A stretch of DNA of 64,000 bases from Gammaproteobacteria bacterium (GTDB taxonomy: Bacteria > Pseudomonadota > Gammaproteobacteria > JAADJB01): assembly GCA_013151035.1 (NCBI GenBank), contig JAADJB010000010.1:28239-92238 (forward strand), in the 5' to 3' direction. This document shows positions 8,856-18,023 of this stretch, one piece after another. The notes beneath the pieces are model-generated. The model did no database searches, was not told where the DNA came from, and was given only the letters and a program-made list of their open reading frames with translations. Each line of letters starts with the position of its first letter. Position 1 is the first letter of the stretch. A program made the translations under genes and the position numbers.

Positions 8856-9572
8856 TTAATATGGGGCTGATTTTTTCAGTAAAAAAATGGCATCAATACG
8901 CTCTGTTATTTCAATCAGGCCCGGTTCAAATGCGGTGTTATTGGCTATCTCCTGCACCGAGATCCTGGCTACAGGTCGGATTGCCTGACTGGATAAGGCA
9001 TTAATCGAGTAAACTCCATCCAGTGCCTGGGAGATGCTGGCAGCAATGAGTTCCGCCTTATCTTTGGCATCCTGTATGGCTCCCTTGAGTGCCTGTTTTC
9101 TCAATTCTTCTTGTTTAGAATTGAAGAGTTGTGTGTTATTAATTCTACCTACTCTGGCATCCAGTATGAGCTGGATTAATTGATTGTAATTATCCAGATT
9201 ACGCAGGGTTAGTTTAATGATTCGCGTGACCTCGGTGCCGGTTAAAATCTGTTCCTGGTTTTGCCACTTGTAGCGAGGGGTGATACGAAGTTCTGTTGCC
9301 TGTATATCTTCAGGCTTAATGCCTATGCCTTTAACACGAGTGATTAGCTTTATTGAACGAGTCTCAACCGATTGGCTGGCGCGCGCCAGTTCGAGCTGGG
9401 TATCACTGATATTGAGACTGAGCTGTAATTGATCCGGTTCTACCCGTAAGGTATGACTACCGCTGACGATAATATGAGGCTGATCAGGATACTCACCGGC
9501 CTGTGATGTATTGATTAGACAGAACGAAGCAAGTAGCAAGAGGTAATGTAGCGGTGATTTAATCATTTTCAT
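8856..9572 (-). CDS. SIMPL-domain (DUF541) periplasmic protein
   Basis: The product is a secreted SIMPL/DUF541-type protein of the family that includes E. coli YggE, linked to oxidative-stress tolerance but with no settled biochemical role. The start at 9572 is chosen because AAGGA lies seven bases upstream; this gives 238 residues with a signal peptide ending NTSQA. The body shows the family opening IIVSGSHTLRVEPDQLQL, a central QATELRITPRYKWQNQ segment and an ALKGAIQDAKDKAELIAASI helix. The first 14 bases overlap the upstream cysteine-rich gene, so the two are probably co-translated. Confidence 0.85.
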   Translation of the reverse strand: MKMIKSPLHYLLLLASFCLINTSQAGEYPDQPHIIVSGSHTLRVEPDQLQLSLNISDTQLELARASQSVETRSIKLITRVKGIGIKPEDIQATELRITPRYKWQNQEQILTGTEVTRIIKLTLRNLDNYNQLIQLILDARVGRINNTQLFNSKQEELRKQALKGAIQDAKDKAELIAASISQALDGVYSINALSSQAIRPVARISVQEIANNTAFEPGLIEITERIDAIFLLKKSAPY

Positions 9573-10023
9573 CGTTTTTCCTTGAACGGCGTTTGCGCCT
9601 TTTACTTTGCAGGATATAACGTACGATTTCACTATAAGGCAGTTTGTCCAGATCACCAAATGTATCTATGGCCTGCGTGTATATCTCATGGATATCCGGC
9701 TTATTAACATCCTTGTGATGATTCAGCATCATGGCAATACCTCTGATACCACCGATCTGTACCTGAATCTCCTTGTTGTGAGGCAGGGTGCCGGCAATAT
9801 CGGGCATGTGCAGGACAAATTGTGCGGCTGTGCGGAGCTTTTTTATCAGCGCAGTGCAGTGTTGATGATCATTGGCATTACTGCAATTGAGTGCAATACG
9901 GTCGGCAATCTGTATCTTTCTGACCTGTTGGCAGGAGCAACTTGTTGAGTTAATAGCCTTAGCGAATACACAAGGGTAATCGACCAGTTTATTGTAGCTT
10001 GAACGGTATTCGTTTTCTTCCAT
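9559..10023 (-). CDS. cysteine-rich protein of unknown function
   Basis: I do not recognise this 154-residue protein. It has no signal peptide or membrane segment. Its N-terminal half holds five cysteines (18, 29, 31, 47, 56) in the pattern YPCVF, STSCSCQ, LNCSN and QHCTAL, with nearby histidines, so a bound metal or Fe-S centre is possible. The tail is extremely basic (QSKRRKRRSRKND). It lies 12 bases after dapE and overlaps the SIMPL gene by 14 bases, which argues that it is a real expressed gene in the dapD-to-SIMPL transcription unit. Confidence 0.7.
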   Translation of the reverse strand: MEENEYRSSYNKLVDYPCVFAKAINSTSCSCQQVRKIQIADRIALNCSNANDHQHCTALIKKLRTAAQFVLHMPDIAGTLPHNKEIQVQIGGIRGIAMMLNHHKDVNKPDIHEIYTQAIDTFGDLDKLPYSEIVRYILQSKRRKRRSRKNDEND

Positions 10024-10035
10024 TTTCGCAGGCCA

Positions 10036-11163
10036 CTAGAACAACAGACGTTCCATAATGCGCTGATAGATGCGTGACAGGCGATCTAACTCATCGACGG
10101 ATACACATTCATTAACTTTGTGTATGGTGCTGTTAACCGGGCCTAGTTCGATAACCTGTGCCCCGGTGGGTGCAATGAAACGACCATCGGAGGTACCACC
10201 ACTGGTGGATAATTCGGTCTCTATCTCGGCAACATCACGAATAGCCGCGCATGTGGCATCGATCAGTTCGCCTCTTGTGGTTAGAAAGGGTTTGCCGGAA
10301 TGAAACCATTCGATGTTGTAATCAATGTGGTGTTTATCCAGTAGTTGCTCAACCCGGTTCATTATTTCTTGCTGATTGGTTTCGGTTGAATAACGCAGGT
10401 TAAATTCTATTAGCAATTCACCTGGAATAACATTGCCGACACCGGTGCCAGCATTGATATTAGATATCTGGAAGCTGGTGGGTGGAAACGATTCATTGCC
10501 TTTATCCCATTCACAGGCACACAGCTCGGTCAGGGCAGGGGCGAAATGATGTACCGGGTTATTCGCTAGATGAGGGTAGGCAACATGGCCTTGTATGCCG
10601 TTGATGCATAAACTGGCACTGAGTGAACCACGACGACCATTTTTGATGATGTCACCAACCCAGCCGGTGCTGGTCGGTTCACCGACCACACACCAGTCGA
10701 TGGATTCCTGACGTTTTGACAAGTGCTCAATAACCTTTACCGTACCATCACGGGCCGGGCCTTCCTCATCACTGGTAATGAGAAATCCGAGTGAACCTTT
10801 GAGTGCCGGGTTCTTGGATAACATCCGTTCACAGGCAGTAATCATGGCGGCAATACTGCCTTTCATATCGGCAGCACCTCGACCATAGAGATAACCGTTG
10901 TGAACAGTAGGTTCAAAGGGGGGGAAGTCCCATTGATCGGCAGGGCCGGGGGGGACGACATCGGTATGACCGGCAAACACCAGTAATTCACCTTGTTGAT
11001 TCAGGCGTGCCCACAGATTATCAACCTCGCCATAACGCAGTTTTTCAATATGAAAACCCATCGCTTGCAGGCGTTCGGCAATCAGTTGCTGGCAACCTTG
11101 ATCATCCGGGGTGATGGAAGGACGGGCAATCAGTTGCTGTGCAAGTTCGAGTGTTGCTGACAT
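10036..11163 (-). CDS. dapE: succinyl-diaminopimelate desuccinylase DapE
   Basis: DapE is a di-zinc hydrolase that removes succinate from N-succinyl-LL-diaminopimelate in lysine and peptidoglycan precursor synthesis. The 375-residue length is normal. Metal-site motifs are GHTDVVP (His66, Asp68), GRGAADMKG (Asp99), the catalytic/metal SDEEGPA (Glu133/134), a later [11 protein letters not shown] and a C-terminal NSTIHKVNE histidine. The gene starts two bases after the ArsC-like gene stop, in the same unit as dapD. Confidence 0.96.
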   Translation of the reverse strand: MSATLELAQQLIARPSITPDDQGCQQLIAERLQAMGFHIEKLRYGEVDNLWARLNQQGELLVFAGHTDVVPPGPADQWDFPPFEPTVHNGYLYGRGAADMKGSIAAMITACERMLSKNPALKGSLGFLITSDEEGPARDGTVKVIEHLSKRQESIDWCVVGEPTSTGWVGDIIKNGRRGSLSASLCINGIQGHVAYPHLANNPVHHFAPALTELCACEWDKGNESFPPTSFQISNINAGTGVGNVIPGELLIEFNLRYSTETNQQEIMNRVEQLLDKHHIDYNIEWFHSGKPFLTTRGELIDATCAAIRDVAEIETELSTSGGTSDGRFIAPTGAQVIELGPVNSTIHKVNECVSVDELDRLSRIYQRIMERLLF

Positions 11164-11165
11164 GA

Positions 11166-11522
11166 TCAGAGTTTTCCCAATTGTTGTTGATAGATTGATT
11201 CGTTAAAACCAATCAGTAACTGTTGCTGATGTGATAATACCGGACGCTTGATCAGGGTGGGGTGTTGTAGCAGTAAAGCACCGACATTGGTTTTATCCAC
11301 GCTATTACGTTCATCGGCACTGAGTTGTCGCCAGCTTGTGCTGCGTCGATTGAGTAATTGTTCCCAGTCCACCTGTTGTAGCCAGCCCTCGATCTGTTTA
11401 TTGCTCAAGGGTTGTTTGCGTATATCCACGAACGCATACTCAATGGCTTGCTGTTGCAACCAGTTTCTGGCCTTGCGTACCGTGTCACAGTTACTGATAC
11501 CGTATAGAATAACCTTGTTCAA
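11166..11522 (-). CDS. ArsC/Spx-like thioredoxin-fold reductase (YffB type)
   Basis: This 118-residue thioredoxin-fold protein belongs to the ArsC/Spx-like family. The N-terminal [16 protein letters not shown] carries a single Cys12 in the position of the active-site cysteine, and LIKRPVL holds the conserved cis-proline loop. E. coli YffB has the same size and, like this gene, sits directly beside dapE. The biochemical role is unsettled; arsenate reduction should not be assumed. It lies between dapD and dapE with very short gaps, so it is co-transcribed. Confidence 0.88.
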   Translation of the reverse strand: MNKVILYGISNCDTVRKARNWLQQQAIEYAFVDIRKQPLSNKQIEGWLQQVDWEQLLNRRSTSWRQLSADERNSVDKTNVGALLLQHPTLIKRPVLSHQQQLLIGFNESIYQQQLGKL

Positions 11523-11530
11523 AACGGGGC

Positions 11531-12352
11531 TTAGATATCACGTAATAATTCATTAATGCCTACTTTGGAACGTGTCTTCTCATCCACACGCTTCACGATA
11601 ACGGCACAATAGAGGCTGTATTTGCCATCCTTTGATGGCAGCGAGCCAGATACCACAACGGCACCGGCAGGGACACGACCATAGATAATCTCATCATTTT
11701 CCCGGTCATAGATGCGTGTGCTTTGCCCGATGTAAACGCCCATTGATATAACAGCACCTTCCTCAACAATCACGCCTTCGACAACCTCGGAGCGCGCACC
11801 GATGAAGCAGTTATCTTCAATAATGGTCGGGCGACCTTGTACCGGTTCCAGCACACCACCAATACCGACACCCCCCGAGAGGTGAACGTTTTTGCCAATC
11901 TGGGCACAGGAGCCCACGGTAGACCAAGTATCAACCATGGTGCCTGAATCGACATAGGCACCAATATTAATGTAAGAGGGCATCAAGATAGCGCCAGGTG
12001 CGATGTAAGAACCCTTTCTTGCCGTTGCTGGCGGCACGATACGAACGCCCGCTTCACGGAAGTCACGCGAGTTAAAATCAGCGTATTTTGACTGCACCTT
12101 ATCGTAGTAGTTGGTGAATCCACCCTTGAGGAATTCATTGTCTTCGATACGGAATGATAGTAATACCGCCTTTTTGAGCCAGTCATTCACCACCCATTCA
12201 CCGTCTTTTTTCTCAGCAACACGCATCTTGCCGGAATCGAGGAGGTTGATTGCCTCATGTACGGCCTCTTTCACATGGGTATCGACACTACGCGGGGTTA
12301 TTTCTGCACGACGTTCAAAAGCTTCGTCGATAATTGTCTGGAGATCACTCAT
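11531..12352 (-). CDS. dapD: tetrahydrodipicolinate N-succinyltransferase DapD
   Basis: DapD succinylates tetrahydrodipicolinate using succinyl-CoA, the first step of the succinylase branch of diaminopimelate synthesis. The 273-residue protein has a helical N-terminal domain followed by a left-handed beta-helix of hexapeptide repeats, visible around [18 protein letters not shown] and [14 protein letters not shown]. The C-terminal strand region ends [10 protein letters not shown]. It heads the minus-strand unit dapD-arsC-like-dapE-unknown-SIMPL, and with dapC at 14098 it completes the succinylase trio in this window. Confidence 0.97.
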   Translation of the reverse strand: MSDLQTIIDEAFERRAEITPRSVDTHVKEAVHEAINLLDSGKMRVAEKKDGEWVVNDWLKKAVLLSFRIEDNEFLKGGFTNYYDKVQSKYADFNSRDFREAGVRIVPPATARKGSYIAPGAILMPSYINIGAYVDSGTMVDTWSTVGSCAQIGKNVHLSGGVGIGGVLEPVQGRPTIIEDNCFIGARSEVVEGVIVEEGAVISMGVYIGQSTRIYDRENDEIIYGRVPAGAVVVSGSLPSKDGKYSLYCAVIVKRVDEKTRSKVGINELLRDI

Positions 12353-12459
12353 TAATACAAGATCCTTAATTTAAACGGTTAAACAGGCGGAATAGCCCAA
12401 TGGGGTGATTATTTCATAAATTGCTGAAAACTGCGATTCTTAAATCGAGATTGAGGCAA

Positions 12460-12508
12460 GGTGCGTATTACGCATTAAAGAGCGTTGGTGCGCAATGCGC
12501 ACCCTACC
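12460..12508. repeat. two GTGCG palindromes upstream of dapD
   Basis: Two neighbouring copies of the dispersed palindrome lie in the divergent dapD/phosphatase gap. The first (12460-12475) reads GGTGCGTATTACGCA. The second (12487-12508), in the opposite orientation, reads GGTGCGCAATGCGCACC and then CTACC. The same family recurs at 43268, 49331, 50258 and 55712-55795. The rest of this 268-base gap shows only a weak promoter candidate. Confidence 0.75.
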
Positions 12509-12540
12509 GGGTGTTCTCGACACTAAAACTGGAACCTTGT

Positions 12541-12569
12541 TTGTTTTGCGTATGGGAGTACGATAGTAT
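12541..12569 (+). promoter_or_regulatory. candidate promoter of the SpoIIE-type phosphatase gene
   Basis: TTGTTT at 12541-12546 and TAGTAT at 12564-12569 are separated by 17 bases, a fair sigma-70 match (4 of 6 in each box). It lies about 50 bases before the gene start. No other candidate in the gap is better. The evidence is pattern only. Confidence 0.35.
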
Positions 12570-12620
12570 TCTGATGATTCTGTAAGGTATACGTGGTCAA
12601 GCGGTGACTCAGGAGGCCCC

Positions 12621-13355
12621 TTGAATAATCAGGAGTTAACAGAGGCGGCAGAAATCCACTATGGTTTTTTACCGGAAAACTACCTCGACGATAATATTGA
12701 TATAGCGATAACTGTCAAGCCACACGGTTATGTCGGTGGTGACTATTGCAGTGTGATACCACTGCCCAGTGACAATGTCTTTGTCTGTATGTGTGATGTC
12801 GCGGGACATGGCATAAGTTCAGCATTATTTGCAGCGAGAATTAATGCCTTTGTTGCGGCACAAACGCATATCAGCCTGTGTCCCTGTGAATTAACCATTC
12901 GGTTAAATGCGCTGGTATGCGAACACATTCTATCAGCACGTATATTAACCACCTTTTATACCGCTATATTTAATTTCAAGACCCATCAGGTTTCCTATGT
13001 TGGCGCAGGTCATCCGCCCATGCTTCATTATCAGAATAGAACACAACAGATTAATCAACTGGCATCGACGACGACTCCAATAGGGATTGAACACCCCTTG
13101 CCGATACAATGTCAGACGGGACAATTAACATTTGAATCCGGGGATCAGTTTTTTCTGTATACCGATGGTGTGCACGAGTCTCGTAATGCGGATAAAGAAC
13201 AGTTTGGGTTAACACGTTTATCTGAGTTTATACTTGCCAATACACACTTATCCACCCATGAATATAATGCGGCATTACTAAAAGAGTTAACCGGCTTTGG
13301 TGGTGATGAATTCGACGATGACCTTTTATTGATGTCGATGCATATTCGTGTATAA
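12621..13355 (+). CDS. stand-alone SpoIIE/PP2C-type serine phosphatase
   Basis: The 244-residue protein is a bare SpoIIE-like PP2C phosphatase domain without a receiver or sensor domain. Metal-binding motifs are clear: GGDYCSV (Asp41), CDVAGHGISSALFAARI (Asp59), YVGAGHPPMLHY, FLYTDGVHESRN and the final DDDLLLM. The start is TTG at 12621, preceded six bases upstream by a strong AGGAGG. Such phosphatases usually act in partner-switching pathways on phosphorylated STAS anti-anti-sigma proteins, but no STAS or kinase gene lies nearby, so the target is unknown. A bidirectional terminator follows. Confidence 0.9.
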   Translation: MNNQELTEAAEIHYGFLPENYLDDNIDIAITVKPHGYVGGDYCSVIPLPSDNVFVCMCDVAGHGISSALFAARINAFVAAQTHISLCPCELTIRLNALVCEHILSARILTTFYTAIFNFKTHQVSYVGAGHPPMLHYQNRTQQINQLASTTTPIGIEHPLPIQCQTGQLTFESGDQFFLYTDGVHESRNADKEQFGLTRLSEFILANTHLSTHEYNAALLKELTGFGGDEFDDDLLLMSMHIRV

Positions 13356-13390
13356 AAAAGAAGTCTCCGGTGATGCGAGACCTCTTTTTT
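13354..13390. terminator. bidirectional rho-independent terminator
   Basis: An A-run at 13354-13359 is followed by an eight-pair stem (13360-13367 with 13377-13384, one mismatch), a short loop, and a T-run at 13385-13390. The arrangement can serve the phosphatase gene on the plus strand and the broken VPLPA gene on the minus strand. Confidence 0.8.
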
Positions 13391-13402
13391 AATCCGTATG
13401 GG

Positions 13403-13964
13403 TTAACTGATTTTACGTCTTGTGAAACAAAGTAGCCCCAAAAGACCTGAGCTAAACAGCCACACAGCAGCAGGAACAGGAACGACACCTGTACCGACAT
13501 CACCTGAGTGTACGGCCCACGCATAGATAAGAAAGTTTTTATAATTGGTGGTCTGTTCTCCATTACCTATTTTGAAGTACCAGGCGGTGCTACCGCCAGG
13601 CACATATTCTGTAGCCGACCAATAAGAGTGCATGATATTGCTAAATGGCGATGTGTTCGTTAATGAACCCGCACTATTTCCTAGTATATTGTAAAACAAA
13701 TCACCCATCTCACTACCTGTGCAGTTGTTACCCGAACAGGTGTCTGAGTTGGGTAAACGCCAACCTGTAACACCTAAAATATCTAGATTTCCTGCCCAGC
13801 TATTGGCTATATCCCAGGTTAATTTTCCTGGTCAGGTCTGCAATATCATCGTAGAATGCCAGTCCGCCCAAACGCGAAGCCAATGAGGATGTATTCACTA
13901 TTGATGAAACCACTGTCGCAATAATCAATAAGCCAGTCGTTGCTAATTTCGTTAGTATCTTCAT
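13403..13964 (-). pseudogene. frameshifted VPLPA-CTERM / DUF1566-like secreted protein
   Basis: This is a broken relative of the intact gene at 63196. A good start (ATG at 13964, GAGGAG just upstream) opens a signal peptide followed by SLASRLGGLAFYDDIADLT, matching ASLVPRLGGLAYYDTVANLT of the intact copy. The frame then stops after GYSQ. The homology resumes in another frame as LTWDIANSWAGN and GVTGWRLPN, and runs to a VPVPAAVWLFSSGLLGL sorting tail and RRKIS at 13403. Relative to the intact copy about 25-30 residues around the frameshift are missing. Either the gene is dead or the frame is restored by slippage; death is more likely. Confidence 0.78.
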
Positions 13965-14097
13965 TTTTTCTCTCCTCAAACGATTAGTTAATAAACACAA
14001 CTTATTTATTATGGTTAAGGGAAGTGAAAAAGCAATGTGATATTTATGTGGGTAGGTATAGCACGAGGCTAAAGACCCCACTTCTGAAAAATGAAAT

Positions 14098-15303
14098 TTA
14101 TAGCCGGGTGTTTTTGATAATATAGTCACGAATGCGATGGGCGGCCTCAATACATTCATCAATCCCGGCAACCAGTGCGATACGAATGTAGTTTTTACCA
14201 GGATTTCCACTGGCAGTGTTGCGTGACAGATAACTGCCGGGCACCACGGTGACGTGTTGTTGTTCAAATAACTGCTGACAGAATATCTCATCATCAATTG
14301 GGGTCTTAAGCCATAGATAAAACCCGGCATTTGGGGCATTGACATCGATGGCTGCTGACAGAATCTTGATAACAGCGGTAAATTTCTCACGGTATTGATC
14401 CCGATTTTTCTTAACGTGTCCCTCATCCTGCCATGTCAGGGTACTGGCCTTTTGTGTCGCTAAGGACATGGCACATCCCTGATAGGTACGATAGAGATGG
14501 AACACCTGCATGACCTCGGCATCGCCTGCGACAAAGCCGGAACGCAGGCCGGGCAGGTTGGATCGTTTGGACAGGCTGTGGAAAACCAGGCAACGAGAAA
14601 AGTTTTTATTACCCATCGTCTGTGAGGCTGTCAACAAGCCACTGGGCGGGTTGTTCTCATCGGGATAAATTTCGGAGTAACACTCATCGGAGGCGATAAT
14701 AAAATCATGTTGATGAGCCAATCTAATTAGTCGCTGCAAACATTCCAGGCTTAGCACCTGTCCGGTGGGATTGCCCGGTGAACAGATATAGAGTAACTGA
14801 CATTGATCCCATACCGAATCACTAATGCTGTTAAATAGATCAATATCTTTTTTAGTCAGATCTGAATTAATAAAGAAGGGCTGGGCACCCGCTAATAGAC
14901 AGGCCCCTTCATAGATCTGATAAAAGGGATTGGGCATGGCAACAATGCTGTCCTTACCAGGGTTTATCAGACACTGAGCAATCGCAAACAGAGCTTCGCG
15001 GGTGCCAGTGACCGGGAGTATATGCTGGTTAGCATCAAGGCTCCCGGTGGGTAGTTGAAACCGTTTAGATAACCATTTAACAATGCTGGTGCGTAACTCA
15101 ATACTACCGCGTGTCACCGGATATTTACCCAGATCCTGACGTTGTGCGTACATTTCTTCGGCAACAAACTCAGGTGGTTGATGGCGCGGTTCACCAATGG
15201 ATAGATTGATGTGGGAGAGTGTGTCAGGTGGTTGCACCCCATCCTTCAGCCTTGCCAGACGTTCAAACGGATAGGGTTGTAAGCGGTCAAGATCCGGGTT
15301 CAT
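14098..15303 (-). CDS. dapC: N-succinyldiaminopimelate aminotransferase DapC
   Basis: DapC is a PLP-dependent class I/II aminotransferase that converts N-succinyl-2-amino-6-oxopimelate to N-succinyl-LL-diaminopimelate, between DapD and DapE. The protein has 401 residues. Visible motifs are the N-terminal YPFERLARL, the PLP-contact CSPGNPTGQ, ASDECYSEIYPDE, and the lysine in SLSKRSNLPGLRSG. Its ATG overlaps the glnD stop as ATGA. The glnD-dapC order is common in gammaproteobacteria and supports dapC over a generic aminotransferase. Confidence 0.93.
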   Translation of the reverse strand: MNPDLDRLQPYPFERLARLKDGVQPPDTLSHINLSIGEPRHQPPEFVAEEMYAQRQDLGKYPVTRGSIELRTSIVKWLSKRFQLPTGSLDANQHILPVTGTREALFAIAQCLINPGKDSIVAMPNPFYQIYEGACLLAGAQPFFINSDLTKKDIDLFNSISDSVWDQCQLLYICSPGNPTGQVLSLECLQRLIRLAHQHDFIIASDECYSEIYPDENNPPSGLLTASQTMGNKNFSRCLVFHSLSKRSNLPGLRSGFVAGDAEVMQVFHLYRTYQGCAMSLATQKASTLTWQDEGHVKKNRDQYREKFTAVIKILSAAIDVNAPNAGFYLWLKTPIDDEIFCQQLFEQQHVTVVPGSYLSRNTASGNPGKNYIRIALVAGIDECIEAAHRIRDYIIKNTRL

Positions 15304-18014
15304 TGTTTAGCTTGTTCCTGTTCAGATTCCAGAGACTGTATGAGTTGTTGATGCAGTTTATCGAGCCTGTCTTGATCGTTAATGGGTCTGTTACCATGAT
15401 CTGTAATATAAAAGACATCCTCTGCCTTTGAACCAAAGGTGGCAATCTTGGCATTATGTAGCCGTATATCCGATTGTATAAAGACCTGCCCAATCTGTGA
15501 TAACAGACCAGGATGATCGCCGGTTATAATTTCAACGATGGTGTATTTTTCAGCCGCCTTGTTAATGATATCAATTCGAGTCGATATTCTGAAATGCTTG
15601 AATTGTCTTGGATTGTTGCGTGATATTTCACTAAAACTATTGTTAATATCAAGTAGACGTTGTTTGACACTGGCTTGAATTTGCTCAAGACGATGTTGAT
15701 CCCGGATGTCTTCTCCTGAACTTTCCAATACCACAAAAATCTCCATTGCATAGCCGTTCTTCAATGTGACGGTACGTGCATCAGCAATGGTTAAGCAGAG
15801 TTGATCAAGTTGGTGCGCGGTTATGGTAAACAGGCCATCGCGGTTCTTTGTGTAGATAAAAATCTCGGTGCCACCACGTTCTGAATCATGACGAAAATCA
15901 ACCAGCGGTTCATTGCTACCCTTATGTTTAATCAAAGTCATGGTTTGCCAACAGATCTGTTCAGCGGTGTTTCTGACGAAATACTCATCATTTAACCACT
16001 GCCATTGTTCATCAATGGCCTGATCAGTCACCTGCCTTTCGGATAGCAATGATCGCGCATCGGTCTTGATGGCATCAATGTGTTGTTGATGGTCAACCGG
16101 ATTATCCAGGCCGATACGCAAGGCGCGGGTGGTTGCTATGTGCAATTCCTGTAACAGTGATCCCTTCCATGATGTCCATAGCTTGGCATTGGTTGCGCGG
16201 ATATCGGCAACGGTTAGCAGATACAGATAATTCAGGCGTTGAGGATTCTCGACCAGGGCAGCAAATTCACGAATAACATCAGGGTCACTGATATCTCTAC
16301 GTTGCGCCGTTGTCGACATTAATAAATGGCTCTGTACCAGCCATGCAATCAGATTAGTATCATAACTACTGAGGCTATGTTGCTGACAAAAACGGGTCAC
16401 TTCAATGGCACCCAGTTCGGAGTGATTACCTCCTCTGCCTTTGGCGATGTCATGAAAGATACCGGCAATAATCAGTAACTCCAGTTTAGGTATGCGTTTG
16501 ATAATGTCACTGCAATAGGGGAGTTCTTCGGAGAATTCATCAATGGTTAGACGACGGATATTTCTTACCACAAAAAGGGTGTGTTCATCGACGGTATAGG
16601 CATGAAACAAATCGTATTGCATCTGTCCGACAATATGGTTGAATTCCGGTAGATAAGCAGCCAATACACCATATCGATTCATCCGTCGGAGTTCATGGGT
16701 AACACCTAGTGGCTGACGGATAATCTCCATAAACAGACTGCGCGAGCGTAGATCCTGACGAAAATCATCATTAATCAAGTGTAGATGAGCGCGAATCAGT
16801 CGAATAGTCGATGCCCGTACGCCCTTAATCTCAGGATGTTGTGCCATCAACAGGAAGATCTCCAGCAAGGCAAAAGGGTAGCGTGCGAATACTTGATCAT
16901 CACTGACCTCAAGAAACCCGTGGATAACATGAAATCTGCGATTAAGGATATGTGCCGGACACTGATTGCCAGTGTATAGAATCGCCTCCTGGAAGTGTTG
17001 TAATAACATATCATTCAGGCGTTCCAGTTCCATCACCGTGCAATAATACTGTTTCATCAGGCCTTCGATGGCCTTGTTGCCCTCACCGCTATAGCCTAGC
17101 TTTTCTGCCAGGTTGCGCTGGTAATCAAATAATAGCCTGTCTTCCCGTCTGCCGGTCTGCTGGTGCAGGGCGTAGCGCACCTGCCACAGGAAACACTGTC
17201 CCTGCCACAGGGCGTGATATTCATCCTCGGTGAGAAAATCGTGTGAGATCAGTTCTTTTAATGTCTCGGCACCAAAATGGCGTTTGGCAACCCAGCCAAT
17301 CATCTGTATATCACGTAGTCCTCCAGGACCTTCCTTGATATTGGGCTCAAGGTTGTAAGCGGTATCGTGATATTTGGCATGACGCAGTTGTTGTTCCTTG
17401 CTTTTTGCCTCAAAAAAATCACGGCTGGTCCATATATCATCACTGGTGGCGATCTGTTTTAATTCCTTATACAGCGTTTGATCACCATAGATGAGGCGTG
17501 ATTCCATAATGTTGGTGGCAATGGTGATGTCTTGCCGGGATTGCTCGATACAGTCCTGCAAGGTACGGACACTATGTCCCACTTCCAGACCAATATCCCA
17601 TAGAAATTGCAGGAAGGAGGCCATGGCTGCATTCGGGATATTCTCTTCCGATGGCAACAGGATCATTAGATCAATATCCGAACCGGGTAGTAGCTCTGAA
17701 CGGCCATAGCCGCCAACGGCAAGTAAGGCTAGATTATTGGCATCATTCTGTAGCCAGTACGCCCATATCCGGCGTAGAATTTCATCAATAAAAAAACTAC
17801 GGCAATGAACCAGGTTCTCAATCGCATCACCTTGATCAAAGTGCTGGTGAAGATGCTTGTTGGCAAGTGTTAACGCATCACGAAAAGATGAAATCAGCGT
17901 GGCTTGATCCTGTGGTCTATCGATAACAGGGATCTCACACAGGTCGATTAATGCTTGAGGAATAATCGGGTAATCATTGGCCGATAAATTTTTAGCTGTC
18001 ATATTAAATTCCAC
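15300..18014 (-). CDS. glnD: bifunctional PII uridylyltransferase / uridylyl-removing enzyme GlnD
   Basis: GlnD senses glutamine and adds or removes UMP on PII proteins, setting nitrogen assimilation. The 904-residue length is usual. The nucleotidyltransferase motif GGYGRSEL (residues 101-108) is followed by GSDID (111-115). A central HD hydrolase domain shows FHDIAKGRGGNHSE. Two C-terminal ACT domains start around TKNRDGLFTITAHQL and VEIITGDHPGLLSQIGQVF. The start is a GTG at 18014; an ATG at 18002 is an alternative. map lies 10 bases upstream and dapC overlaps downstream. Confidence 0.96.
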   Translation of the reverse strand: MEFNMTAKNLSANDYPIIPQALIDLCEIPVIDRPQDQATLISSFRDALTLANKHLHQHFDQGDAIENLVHCRSFFIDEILRRIWAYWLQNDANNLALLAVGGYGRSELLPGSDIDLMILLPSEENIPNAAMASFLQFLWDIGLEVGHSVRTLQDCIEQSRQDITIATNIMESRLIYGDQTLYKELKQIATSDDIWTSRDFFEAKSKEQQLRHAKYHDTAYNLEPNIKEGPGGLRDIQMIGWVAKRHFGAETLKELISHDFLTEDEYHALWQGQCFLWQVRYALHQQTGRREDRLLFDYQRNLAEKLGYSGEGNKAIEGLMKQYYCTVMELERLNDMLLQHFQEAILYTGNQCPAHILNRRFHVIHGFLEVSDDQVFARYPFALLEIFLLMAQHPEIKGVRASTIRLIRAHLHLINDDFRQDLRSRSLFMEIIRQPLGVTHELRRMNRYGVLAAYLPEFNHIVGQMQYDLFHAYTVDEHTLFVVRNIRRLTIDEFSEELPYCSDIIKRIPKLELLIIAGIFHDIAKGRGGNHSELGAIEVTRFCQQHSLSSYDTNLIAWLVQSHLLMSTTAQRRDISDPDVIREFAALVENPQRLNYLYLLTVADIRATNAKLWTSWKGSLLQELHIATTRALRIGLDNPVDHQQHIDAIKTDARSLLSERQVTDQAIDEQWQWLNDEYFVRNTAEQICWQTMTLIKHKGSNEPLVDFRHDSERGGTEIFIYTKNRDGLFTITAHQLDQLCLTIADARTVTLKNGYAMEIFVVLESSGEDIRDQHRLEQIQASVKQRLLDINNSFSEISRNNPRQFKHFRISTRIDIINKAAEKYTIVEIITGDHPGLLSQIGQVFIQSDIRLHNAKIATFGSKAEDVFYITDHGNRPINDQDRLDKLHQQLIQSLESEQEQAKQ

Positions 18015-18023
18015 TGTTCTCTG

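Noticed and set aside
11166..11522. Arsenate reductase function for the ArsC-like gene
   Set aside because: It has a single active-site-type cysteine and the dapE-linked YffB context; no arsenic-resistance genes are nearby.
13800..14426. A 208-codon minus-strand frame running from inside dapC into the VPLPA start
   Set aside because: Only its last 54 codons (from ATG 13964) have a signal peptide and ribosome site; the rest is antiparallel-frame shadow of dapC.
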